Position numbers and translations under genes: made by a program. A stretch of DNA of 53,243 nucleotides, taken from positions 1 to 53,243 of the forward strand of contig NZ_JACHXV010000014.1 of NCBI RefSeq assembly GCF_014192375.1. Reading direction: 5' to 3'. Position 1 is the stretch's first letter; every line of letters starts with the position of its first letter. Below, piece after piece: positions 8,876 through 16,775 of this stretch. This stretch comes from Endobacter medicaginis. Lineage in GTDB: Bacteria > Pseudomonadota > Alphaproteobacteria > Acetobacterales > Acetobacteraceae. The notes under the pieces were generated by a model, which did not search any database, had not been told where the DNA came from, and saw only the letters and a program-made list of their open reading frames with translations.

Positions 8876-11470
8876 ATGGTTCACGGGAAAGGCGATTTCG
8901 ACTTGGAAGGCCTGCCCTACCTGGCCGAGGACACGCCCGCCGCAGCGGTGCCGCGCCTGCGGGCCGTGGCGGCGCTGAGCGAGGCGAGCGCCGCCCTGCA
9001 TGCCGATCACGCCGCCCGGCTGGCGACGCTGCTCGAGGGCGGCCCCGCCTCGGCCGGGCGGTGGCGCTCCGCATTGCGTGCCCTGCTGCGCCGGCTGCGC
9101 GCGCACCATCCGCGCGCACGCCTGCGACGCGTGCTGCGCGAGGAGGGCATCGCCGCCACCTGCCGCAAATCGCTGCGCCTGCTGCGCAATCTCGCCCGGC
9201 ACGGATGGAACCACGCCGCCCTCCGGCTCGGCCACGCCCGACTTCGCCTGCAGCCGCGCCCCGGTTTCGTCTCGCACGCGATCACGCCCGCGCCGCCGCC
9301 GCCGGTCCTCCTGCCGCCGCCCGGCCCCACCACCGCCCATCCGCCGGCCCGTCTGTTCGGCACGCGGGTGCTGATCGTCGCCGAGCTCAGCCTGCCGCAA
9401 TGCGCCAAATACCGCGTCTGGCAGAAGCGTGAGCAGCTCGCCTCGCTCGGCATCGCCTGCGAGGTGCGCGACTGGACCGACCACGACGCCGCCCGCGAGG
9501 CGATGCAGCTCTGCGCCAGGGTGATCTTCTACCGCGTGCCCGGCCATCGCGGCGTGCTGGCGCTGTTCGACGAGGCCCGCCGGCTCGGGCTGGAGGCGAT
9601 CTGGGAGGTCGACGACCTGATCTTCGATGCCGGCCTGTATCTCGCCGACCGCGACCTCTCCCGCCTGCCGCCCGACATCCGTCGCGGTGCGCTGGCCGGC
9701 GCGGCACTCTATGCCCGCGCCTGGGCCGCGGCCGATCGCGGCATCGCCTCCACCCCGGCCCTCGCCGCGCTGATGCAGGCCCACAGCCCGCACCCGGTCG
9801 ATATCGTCGAGAACGCGCTCGATCTCGACACGCTCGCCGCCGCCGAGCATCTGCTCGCCCGCCGCCGCACCCGCCCCGGCCGCCACGGGATGCAGATCTT
9901 CTACGGCGCCGGCAGCCGCACCCATGACGGCGACGTCGCCATCGCCGCCGACGCGCTCGCGACCATCCTCGCCCGACACAACCGCGCCAGCCTGCGCATC
10001 GTCGGCGAGGTCGCGCTGCCCGCCTGCCTCGACCCGTTCGCCGACCGCATCGAGCGCCTGCCGCCGGTCGACTACCATGCCTATCTCGCCCTGCTGGCCG
10101 ACGCCGACATCAATCTCGCCCCGCTCGAGGACACGCCGTTCAACCAGGCCAAGAGCAACATCAAGTTCGTCGAGGCCGGCATCCTCGCCATCCCGTCCGT
10201 GTGCTCGGCCGCGGCCAATTTCGCCAGCGCCATCACCGACGGCGTCGATGGCTGCCTTCCGCGCGACACGCCCTCCTGGATCGACGCGCTCGACCGGCTG
10301 GTTGCCGATCCGGCCCTGCGCGCACGCATGGGCGAGGCCGCCCGCGCCAGCGTGCTCGACCGCTACGCCCCCGCCCGGATCGCCGCCACGCGGATCGCGC
10401 CGCTGTTCGCCGCCCCGCCCGCGACCGGCCGCCGCACCCGCCTGCGCGTGCTGGCGGTGCACCCCACCCTGCTCTCGCCCGATGCCGGTCCGCTCGACGC
10501 CGCCACCCGCCAGGCGCTGCTGGAGCTCGGCACGGACGGCGAGATCGAACTCGCGGCCTTCACCGCCGCCGATCTGCCCGACGCGGCGCCCTACGCCCTG
10601 CGCCGGCTCACCGACCGTGCGTGGCCGGTGATCGTCCTGCGCCCCCCGCCGCGCTCCCGTCCGGACCCGGTCCTCGCCCTCGACGACCCCGCCTGCGCCG
10701 CCCGCTTCGCCGAACTGCTCGACGCGCTGCGCCCAGGCGCGGTCTGGCTGCTCGGGCTGCACGGGCTCGGCGCCGGACTCGCGCGCGCCTGCCTCGCCCG
10801 CGACATCCCCTATCTCGTCGATCTCGCCGATGGGTGGTGGCGTCCCGCGAGCCCGATGCCCAACCCGACTCTCGCCGCCCGGGTGATCGCCGGCGCGCTC
10901 CATCACGCGACCGCACTGGTCGCCCCGGACGAGCCGACCCGCGCGGCCGCCATCGCCGCCGGCGCGCCGCCCGACCGGACCACCATCCGCACCGACGATC
11001 CCGCCTTCCTGCGCGGCACGCTCGATCGCATCCTGCCGCCCCGCCCCGACACCCCCGGCCCGACGCTGGGCATCGCCGCCGCCGTGCTGCTCGATGCCGC
11101 CGGCCGGCTGGTGCTGGTGCGCAAGCGCGGCACCGACCTTTTCATGCAGCCCGGCGGCAAGATCGCCCCCGGCGAGACCGCCCCCCAGGCGCTGCTGCGC
11201 GAGCTCGGCGAGGAGCTCGGCCTGATGCTGTCGCCGGCCGACCTCACCCCGCTCGGCCGCTTCACCGCCCCGGCCGCCCATGAACCCGGCTGGCAGATCC
11301 GCGCCGAGCTTTTTCTCGCCCGCACCGACGCCGAGCCCGCCCCGCACGCCGAGATCGACAGCGTGATCGCGGTGACGGCCGACCAGGCCGCCACACTGCC
11401 CCTCGCCGCGCTGACCGAACTCCACGTCCTGCCTCTCATGCGCGACCTGCCGCCACGGACCGACCGATGA
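8876..11470 (+). CDS. Glycosyltransferase with a C-terminal Nudix hydrolase domain (fusion)
   Basis: An 864-residue protein. Residues 1-160 are Arg-rich and helical, with a proline stretch. A GT4-like glycosyltransferase covers about 161-515 (FGTRVLIVAELS, WEVDDLIFD, and the donor-site segment FNQAKSNIKFVEAG near 422). A second Rossmann-like half (about 522-720, LRVLAVHPTLLSP, RPGAVWLLGLHGLG) looks like a glycosyltransferase N-lobe lacking its C-lobe. The C-terminus (about 730-864) is a complete Nudix domain with an intact box: G-x5-E-x7-REL-x-EE-x-GL. Nudix enzymes cleave nucleoside-diphosphate-X compounds, including NDP-sugars. The next gene starts within this stop codon (ATGA), so the products are probably made together. 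The ATG at 8876 lacks a strong ribosome site. Confidence 0.8.
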   Translation: MVHGKGDFDLEGLPYLAEDTPAAAVPRLRAVAALSEASAALHADHAARLATLLEGGPASAGRWRSALRALLRRLRAHHPRARLRRVLREEGIAATCRKSLRLLRNLARHGWNHAALRLGHARLRLQPRPGFVSHAITPAPPPPVLLPPPGPTTAHPPARLFGTRVLIVAELSLPQCAKYRVWQKREQLASLGIACEVRDWTDHDAAREAMQLCARVIFYRVPGHRGVLALFDEARRLGLEAIWEVDDLIFDAGLYLADRDLSRLPPDIRRGALAGAALYARAWAAADRGIASTPALAALMQAHSPHPVDIVENALDLDTLAAAEHLLARRRTRPGRHGMQIFYGAGSRTHDGDVAIAADALATILARHNRASLRIVGEVALPACLDPFADRIERLPPVDYHAYLALLADADINLAPLEDTPFNQAKSNIKFVEAGILAIPSVCSAAANFASAITDGVDGCLPRDTPSWIDALDRLVADPALRARMGEAARASVLDRYAPARIAATRIAPLFAAPPATGRRTRLRVLAVHPTLLSPDAGPLDAATRQALLELGTDGEIELAAFTAADLPDAAPYALRRLTDRAWPVIVLRPPPRSRPDPVLALDDPACAARFAELLDALRPGAVWLLGLHGLGAGLARACLARDIPYLVDLADGWWRPASPMPNPTLAARVIAGALHHATALVAPDEPTRAAAIAAGAPPDRTTIRTDDPAFLRGTLDRILPPRPDTPGPTLGIAAAVLLDAAGRLVLVRKRGTDLFMQPGGKIAPGETAPQALLRELGEELGLMLSPADLTPLGRFTAPAAHEPGWQIRAELFLARTDAEPAPHAEIDSVIAVTADQAATLPLAALTELHVLPLMRDLPPRTDR

Positions 11471-14400
11471 CCCAGACCAACCCCACACTCGACCTGCTCG
11501 CCGACCCGGCCCTCGACGCCCCGTTCCGCGTGCCGCCACGTCTCGATGTCGACAGCGCCTGGTATGGCCATGTGCCGTTCGCGCAATGGCTGGTCGGCGC
11601 GATCGCGCCCGGCCTGATCGTCGAACTCGGCACCCACGCCGGCGTGTCCTACGCGGCGATGTGCGACTCCGTGCTGCGCGCCGGGCTGCCGACGAAATGC
11701 ATCGCCGTCGACACCTGGAAGGGCGACAAGCATGCCGGCTTCTACCCCGAAGCCATCCATGACGACCTGCGCGCCTTCCACGACGCGCGCTACGGCGATT
11801 TCTCCACCATGATGCGCTGCCGCTTCGACGAGGCGCTGCCCTACATCGCCGACGGCAGCATCGACCTGCTGCATGTCGACGGACGCCACCATTACGAGGA
11901 CGTGCGCGAGGACTACACGAGCTGGATCCCCAAGCTCTCGCCGCGCGCGGTGGTGCTGTTCCACGATACCCAGGTCCGAGAACGCGATTTCGGCGTCTGG
12001 CGGTTCTGGGGCGAGCTGTCGCAGACGCGCCCGAGTTTCGAGTTCCTGCACGCGCACGGGCTCGGCGTGTTCGCCCATGGCGCCGAGATCCCCGGCCCGG
12101 TCGCCCGGCTCTGCGCCGCCGACGCGCACCGCACCGCCACGCTCCGCGCGCGCTTCGCCCGGCTCGGCGAACGCTGGGTCGCCGGCGAGACGCTGCGCCA
12201 CACCCAGGCGCTGCTGCATCACGAACAGCAGGTCCGCGCACAGACCGAGGCCCGCGCCCGCGCCCTCGACGTCGCCCTCGCCGGCGCGCAATCCGCCGCC
12301 GGGCTCGCCGAGCAGGCCCTGCGCGAGCACCAGGCCAGCCACCAGCAACAGCAGCACCAGTGGCACGACCGCCTGCGCGGCGCCGAGCACGCAAGCGAGC
12401 TGCAGCTCGCCGAAGCCCGCGCCGCCCTCGCCCGCGCCCAGCACGCCGAAACCCGACTGCACGAGATCCTCGGCGACCCGCGCGCCACCGCCTGGGGCCG
12501 CGCGCTGGTCGAACGCGCCGAGCTCGCCGAACGCCACGCCGCCAACCTCGTCGCCGCCCTCGAGGCCGCCCGCACCGACCGCGCGATCATCCTCGGCTCC
12601 ACCTCCTGGCGCATCACCGCGCCGCTGCGCGCGCTGCGCGGCGGCACCCACATCACGCCGATCCCGGTCCTCGACACCCCCGTCGCCCCGATCGAGCCGC
12701 CGAGTGCGCCGGTCGCGCCGCCGGAGCCCATCGCGACGCCCGGGGTCGAAGCCGTCCCTGCTCCCCGCCCCGCGCCGACGCGTATCCTGTTCGTCTCCGG
12801 CGAGGCCCACACCCCGGGCCACACCTATCGCTGCATCCGCCTCGCCGAAGCCACACGGCGCCTCGGCCTGCCCGCGCATTTCGTCTCCATCGAAGGCGTC
12901 ACACCCGCCGATCTCGACTCCTGCCGTCTCGTCATCCTGTGGCGCGTGCAGCGCAGCGAACACGTCGAAAATCTCTGCCGACTCGCCCGCGAACAGGGCG
13001 CTTCCATCGCCTTCGACATCGACGACCTGATGGTGGTGCCCGATTTCGCCACCCCGGAGCTGATCGACGGCATCCGCACCACCAACTCCATCACCTCGCA
13101 GGTCCGCGACCTGTTCGTGCGCATCCGCCAGAGCGTCGATCTCGCCGATTTCTGCCTCTGCACCACCGAGGAACTCGCCTACTGGCTGCGCGGCGAAGGC
13201 CAGGACACCTATGTCGTGCCCAATACCTTCGACGACGCCACCTTCTTCGCCGCCCGCCGCGCCGCCGCCAGCCGCCCCGATGACGGGCTGCTGCGCATCG
13301 GCTACGCCGGGGGCACCCGCACCCACCAGAAGGATTTCGCCCGCGCCGCACCCGCCCTCGCCCGCTTCCTCGGCGGCCGCGACGATGCCCGGCTGGTGGC
13401 CTTCCGCGATCCGGCCTCCGGCGAGGGCCTGCTGCTCGCCGACGAGTTCGCCGACCTCCCCGCCGACCGCATCGAATGGCGCGACATGGTGCCGCTCGCC
13501 GAACTGCCGGCCGAGATGGCCCGCTTCGACATCAACATCGTACCGCTCGAGACCGGCAACGTGTTCGCCGAGGCCAAGAGCGAGCTGAAATACTTCGAAG
13601 CCGCCCTCGCCGGGGTGCCGACCATCGCCTCACCCACCGGCCCTTTCGCCCGCGCCATCCGCCCCGGCATCACCGGCCTGCTCGCCGGCGACGACGCGGC
13701 CTGGCTCGACCACCTCACCCTGCTCGCCGACGACGCCGGCCTGCGCGCCCGCATCGGTCACGCAGCCGCGCTCGACGCGCTCTCCGCCTGGGGCCCGAAC
13801 CGCGCCGCCAGCGCGCTGCGCGACATGCTCGCCTCGCGCGCCAGCCCCGCCGACGCCGCCCGCACCTTCCAGCTCACCCTGTTGCGCCGCGCCCTGCCGA
13901 AAGCCCCGCTGCCGACCCTGCCCGAATTCGACACGCTGTTCCGCCACGACCGCATCGCCGAGGCCGACGCGCAGGTCACCATCATCATCCCGCTCCACAA
14001 CTACGAGGCCCATATCCTCGACGCCCTCGAATCGGCCCGCCACCAGACCCTCGCCGCGCTCGACCTGATCGTCATCGACGACGCCTCCACCGACGGCTCC
14101 GCAGCCCTGGCCGAAACCTGGCTCGCCGCCCATCACGCCCGCTTCCGCCGCGCGATCCTGCTGCGCAACCGCGCCAACGCCCATCTCGGCCCGACCCGCA
14201 ACCTCGGCTTCGACCAGGCCGAAACCCCCTACGTGCTGCCGCTCGACGCCGACAACCGCCTTCGACCCGCCGCCTGCGAACGCCTGCTGGCCGCCATCGC
14301 CCCCACCGACGCCGCCTTCGTCCATCCGCTGATCCAGACCTTCGGCGAGCGGAGCGAAGTGCTCGGACGCCACCCGTACACCCCCAACCGGCTGGTGGGT

Positions 14401-14679
14401 GCGAACACCATCGACGCCATGGCCCTGATCGCGCGCGCCGCCTGGGCCGAGGCCGGCGGCTACGACGACGTGCAATACGGCTGGGAGGACTACGACCTGT
14501 GGTGCCGCTTCGCCGAACGCGGCCTCGCCGGCCTGCATCTCGCCGACATCCTCGCCGACTACCGCACCCACCCGAACTCGATGATCCACGCCGACACCGA
14601 ACAACCCGACCAACGCCGCGCCCTGATCGCCGACATGGAATCCCGCCACCCCTGGCTCCGCCTCACCGGCCGGCGGTAG
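11467..14679 (+). CDS. Three-enzyme protein: methyltransferase, coiled coil, GT4-like and GT2 glycosyltransferases
   Basis: A 1070-residue protein. Residues about 45-235 are a class I SAM methyltransferase of the Methyltransf_24/CmcI type (LIVELGTHAGVSYAAM, DLLHVDGRHHYEDVREDY, VVLFHDT). Residues about 240-370 are an Ala/Glu/Gln-rich coiled coil ending in STSWRITAPLRALRG, a motif common at the junction of long glycan-assembly glycosyltransferases. Residues about 438-800 are a GT4-like domain (ILFVSGEAHTPGHTYRC, AFDIDDLMV, AEAKSELKYFEAA). Residues about 834-1070 are a GT2 domain (VTIIIPLHNYEAHILDALES, IVIDDASTDGS, PLDADNRL, WEDYDLWCR). It probably builds and methylates a surface polysaccharide or O-antigen, perhaps acting as a terminator/ruler. 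The start overlaps the upstream stop by four bases. Confidence 0.85.
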   Translation: MTQTNPTLDLLADPALDAPFRVPPRLDVDSAWYGHVPFAQWLVGAIAPGLIVELGTHAGVSYAAMCDSVLRAGLPTKCIAVDTWKGDKHAGFYPEAIHDDLRAFHDARYGDFSTMMRCRFDEALPYIADGSIDLLHVDGRHHYEDVREDYTSWIPKLSPRAVVLFHDTQVRERDFGVWRFWGELSQTRPSFEFLHAHGLGVFAHGAEIPGPVARLCAADAHRTATLRARFARLGERWVAGETLRHTQALLHHEQQVRAQTEARARALDVALAGAQSAAGLAEQALREHQASHQQQQHQWHDRLRGAEHASELQLAEARAALARAQHAETRLHEILGDPRATAWGRALVERAELAERHAANLVAALEAARTDRAIILGSTSWRITAPLRALRGGTHITPIPVLDTPVAPIEPPSAPVAPPEPIATPGVEAVPAPRPAPTRILFVSGEAHTPGHTYRCIRLAEATRRLGLPAHFVSIEGVTPADLDSCRLVILWRVQRSEHVENLCRLAREQGASIAFDIDDLMVVPDFATPELIDGIRTTNSITSQVRDLFVRIRQSVDLADFCLCTTEELAYWLRGEGQDTYVVPNTFDDATFFAARRAAASRPDDGLLRIGYAGGTRTHQKDFARAAPALARFLGGRDDARLVAFRDPASGEGLLLADEFADLPADRIEWRDMVPLAELPAEMARFDINIVPLETGNVFAEAKSELKYFEAALAGVPTIASPTGPFARAIRPGITGLLAGDDAAWLDHLTLLADDAGLRARIGHAAALDALSAWGPNRAASALRDMLASRASPADAARTFQLTLLRRALPKAPLPTLPEFDTLFRHDRIAEADAQVTIIIPLHNYEAHILDALESARHQTLAALDLIVIDDASTDGSAALAETWLAAHHARFRRAILLRNRANAHLGPTRNLGFDQAETPYVLPLDADNRLRPAACERLLAAIAPTDAAFVHPLIQTFGERSEVLGRHPYTPNRLVGANTIDAMALIARAAWAEAGGYDDVQYGWEDYDLWCRFAERGLAGLHLADILADYRTHPNSMIHADTEQPDQRRALIADMESRHPWLRLTGRR

Positions 14680-14689
14680 AGGCCCGCCC

Positions 14690-14840
14690 GCAGGGGGCGC
14701 TGCCCCCTGCACCCCCGGCAAAGGGCTGAGCCCTTTGCGATCCCATTTGTTATGTGCAAGGGGGGATGGGCATCAGCCCATCCCCCCTTGCACATAAAAT
14801 CCGAGGTGCAGGAGGCCGAGCCTCCTGCCAGGGGGTGCGG
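14690..14840. repeat. Cluster of GC triloop hairpins around a perfect 21-bp palindrome
   Basis: The gap between two convergent genes is almost entirely palindromic. There is a 9-bp stem with GCT loop (14690-14710), a 9-bp stem GCAAAGGGC/GCCCTTTGC with TGA loop region (14718-14738), a perfect 21-bp stem with ATCA loop (14751-14796), a 9-bp stem GCAGGAGGC/GCCTCCTGC with CGA loop (14808-14828) and a partial GGAC-AGC-GTCC stem near 14835. The outer elements belong to the repeat class also found at 42848-42887 and 46795-46840. The central palindrome probably acts as a two-way terminator. Confidence 0.75.
14751..14796. terminator. Perfect 21-bp palindromic hairpin, bidirectional
   Basis: TATGTGCAAGGGGGGATGGG plus C (14751-14771) pairs without mismatch to 14776-14796 across an ATCA loop. 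A/T-rich bases flank both sides (CATTTGT before, AAAAT after), giving short U runs in both directions between convergent genes ending at 14679 and 14866. Confidence 0.6.
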
Positions 14841-14865
14841 GGGACAGCGTCCTCCGCGAACGGCC

Positions 14866-16533
14866 TCACCCCGCCAGGGCGCGGAGCCAGACCACGGTGC
14901 CGAGGGCGCCGGCGTCGGGGGCGCCGAGGGCGCGTTCGCCGAGATAGGCGGCGCGGCCGCGTTTGGGGCGCATCGAGGTGGTGTCCTGTGCGCCGCGGGC
15001 GGCGGCGGCGGCGGCGGCGGCCCAGGCGGCGGCGTAGCCTTTCGAGGCGTTGGCGGCGAAGGCTTCGGCGGCGGGGTGCAGCGCGTCGAGCATGGTGCGG
15101 TCGCCGGGCTTGGCGCCGCCGAGATCGGTGATGGCCTGTAGCGCCTCCTGGAAGGCCTTCGCGGCGGTTTCGGGGGCGATGGCGGTCTCGCCCTGCAGGG
15201 TGCGGGCGGCGCGGGCGAGGGCGACGGCGTAGAACGGGCCGGAGCTGCCGCCGACCACGCGGCGCAGCACGGAGGCGACGGATTGCAGCACGACGTCGGG
15301 GCCGCCGCGAGCGCCCCTGGCCACGTCCTCGATCGCCTCGCCGGCGCGGGCATAGCTGGCGCCCAGATCGCCGTCACCGCTGACCGAATCGGCCTCGGCA
15401 AGTTCGCCCTCCGCCGCGCGGCACGCAGCGCCGACCCTGGAGAGGGCCGCGACCAGGGCGGGGTCGGCCTCGGGCAGGTCGTCATGGGTCTCGGCGTGCG
15501 GGGCGGGGATCACCTGCACTTCGGCGACGGCGCCCGGACCCACCCAGGCACCGGCTTCGGTCGCGGCATCGAGGGCGGCGAGGCGGGCGTCGTCGAGGCG
15601 GCAGAGGGTGAGCGACACGCCGGGCATCTCGAGCGCGGTCATGTAGTTGCCGCTCCAGGCGCGGACCACGTCGATGCTGTGCTCGCGCAGCCAGTCGAGC
15701 GCGTCGCCGGCGACGACGGCGAGTTCCATCGGCGGGGTGCCGCCGAGACCGTTGACCAGCAGGGCGACGCGTTCGTCGGCCTTGATGCCGAGATCCTCGA
15801 CGATGGTGGACAGGATGGTGGCGACCAGCTCGGCGGCGGGCTGCATCGGCCCGCGCGAGACGCCGCGTTCACCGTGGATGCCGAGGCCGAGCTCGATCTC
15901 GTCCTCGCCGAGCTCGAAGCCGGGCTTGCCGGCGGCGGGCACGATGCAGGGGCCGAGGCCGACGGCCATGGTGCCGACCGCATCGGCGGTGGCGCGGGCG
16001 GCGGCGACCACCTCGTCGAGGCTCGCGCCGGAGGCTGCGGTGGCGCCGGCGATCTTGTGGACGAACACCGTGCCGGCGACGCCGCGGCGGTCGCTGCGCC
16101 CGACGGTGTTGCGCAGCGAGACGTCATCGGCGACCAGCACCAGCTCGACGGGGATGCCCTCGGCGCGGGCGAGTTCGGCGGCGAGGCCGAAATTGAGCCG
16201 GTCGCCGGTGTAGTTCTTGACGATCAGCAGCGCGCCGCGCGGCCCGGCGACGGCACGGATCGCCGCCAGCACGGCATCCGCGGAAGGCGAGGTGAAGACC
16301 GGCCCGGCGACGGCCGCCGACAGCATGCCGGCGCCGACATAGCCGGCATGGGCGGGCTCGTGGCCGCTGCCGCCGCCCGAGATCAGCGCCACGGGACGGT
16401 CCTCGGGGCGGTCCGGCACGGCGGCGATGGCGACGTCCTCGTCGGCCAGGACGCGCAGTCCGGGATTGAGCCCGGCCAGGCCGAGCAGCATGTCGCGCAC
16501 CGTGTCCTGCGGTCGATCGAGCAGCTTCTTCAT
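14866..16533 (-). CDS. Dihydroxyacetone kinase, ATP-dependent, DhaK-DhaL fusion
   Basis: A 555-residue protein. The DhaK domain (about 1-330) has GGGSGHEPAHAGYVG and H220 in LGLGIHGERG, the histidine that binds the dihydroxyacetone carbonyl. The DhaL ATP-binding domain (about 365-555) has SVSGDGDLGASYARAGEAIE and VVGGSSGPFY, including the Asp residues that hold Mg-ATP. One-chain kinases of this type use ATP rather than a PTS phosphodonor and make dihydroxyacetone phosphate from dihydroxyacetone, which suits an organism that oxidises glycerol. The start at 16533 (MKKLLDRPQDTV) follows GGGGAGA; the longer frame to 16614 has no support. It diverges from the acyl-CoA synthetase. Confidence 0.93.
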   Translation of the reverse strand: MKKLLDRPQDTVRDMLLGLAGLNPGLRVLADEDVAIAAVPDRPEDRPVALISGGGSGHEPAHAGYVGAGMLSAAVAGPVFTSPSADAVLAAIRAVAGPRGALLIVKNYTGDRLNFGLAAELARAEGIPVELVLVADDVSLRNTVGRSDRRGVAGTVFVHKIAGATAASGASLDEVVAAARATADAVGTMAVGLGPCIVPAAGKPGFELGEDEIELGLGIHGERGVSRGPMQPAAELVATILSTIVEDLGIKADERVALLVNGLGGTPPMELAVVAGDALDWLREHSIDVVRAWSGNYMTALEMPGVSLTLCRLDDARLAALDAATEAGAWVGPGAVAEVQVIPAPHAETHDDLPEADPALVAALSRVGAACRAAEGELAEADSVSGDGDLGASYARAGEAIEDVARGARGGPDVVLQSVASVLRRVVGGSSGPFYAVALARAARTLQGETAIAPETAAKAFQEALQAITDLGGAKPGDRTMLDALHPAAEAFAANASKGYAAAWAAAAAAAARGAQDTTSMRPKRGRAAYLGERALGAPDAGALGTVVWLRALAG

Positions 16534-16672
16534 GACGTCTCCCCTCGCTGCGCGGCGCGGCATGTCTCGCCGCGTCCCTCTGCAAGCCCGCGAGATTGCC
16601 GACTTCCCCGTCAATGCGCCAGCCCGGCCGCGAGGGCAGGACGCGCATCGGCACGGGCCTCACAACGAGTGG

Positions 16673-16685
16673 AACCGTGACGGTT
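16673..16685. promoter_or_regulatory. Operator-like palindrome, copy 1
   Basis: AACCGT-G-ACGGTT, a perfect 6-bp inverted repeat around one base, in the divergent gap between the dihydroxyacetone kinase and acyl-CoA synthetase genes. Its centre is 20 bases from the next palindrome with the same half-site. Confidence 0.5.
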
Positions 16686-16689
16686 TGGC

Positions 16690-16717
16690 TTGCAACCGAC
16701 GGTTAGCTCTCTAGCTT
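16690..16717 (+). promoter_or_regulatory. Predicted sigma-70 promoter of the acyl-CoA synthetase operon
   Basis: TTGCAA (16690-16695) and TAGCTT (16712-16717) are separated by 16 bases, about 55 bases before the likely start codon. Moderate match to consensus. Confidence 0.35.
16694..16704. promoter_or_regulatory. Operator-like palindrome, copy 2
   Basis: AACCG-A-CGGTT, a perfect 5-bp inverted repeat that overlaps the predicted -35 element of the acyl-CoA synthetase gene. It shares the AACCG/CGGTT half-sites with copy 1 two helical turns away, so a dimeric regulator bound at both would block the promoter. Confidence 0.5.
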
Positions 16718-16775
16718 ATCCCTGAACAAGACAGATCCCGGCCGAACCGGGCGACATCAAACGGGAGACGTGCAG

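Noticed and set aside
8858-12394. 1178-residue minus-strand ORF
   Set aside because: It is antisense to the two glycosyltransferase genes, has Arg/Gly/Ala-rich low-complexity sequence and no domain; a by-product of very high GC at third positions of the real genes.
10903-13326. 807-residue minus-strand ORF
   Set aside because: Antisense to recognised glycosyltransferase and methyltransferase domains, with no motif of its own.
14690-14840. CRISPR-like array
   Set aside because: The hairpins have different arm sequences and no constant repeat-spacer pattern; they are independent palindromes.
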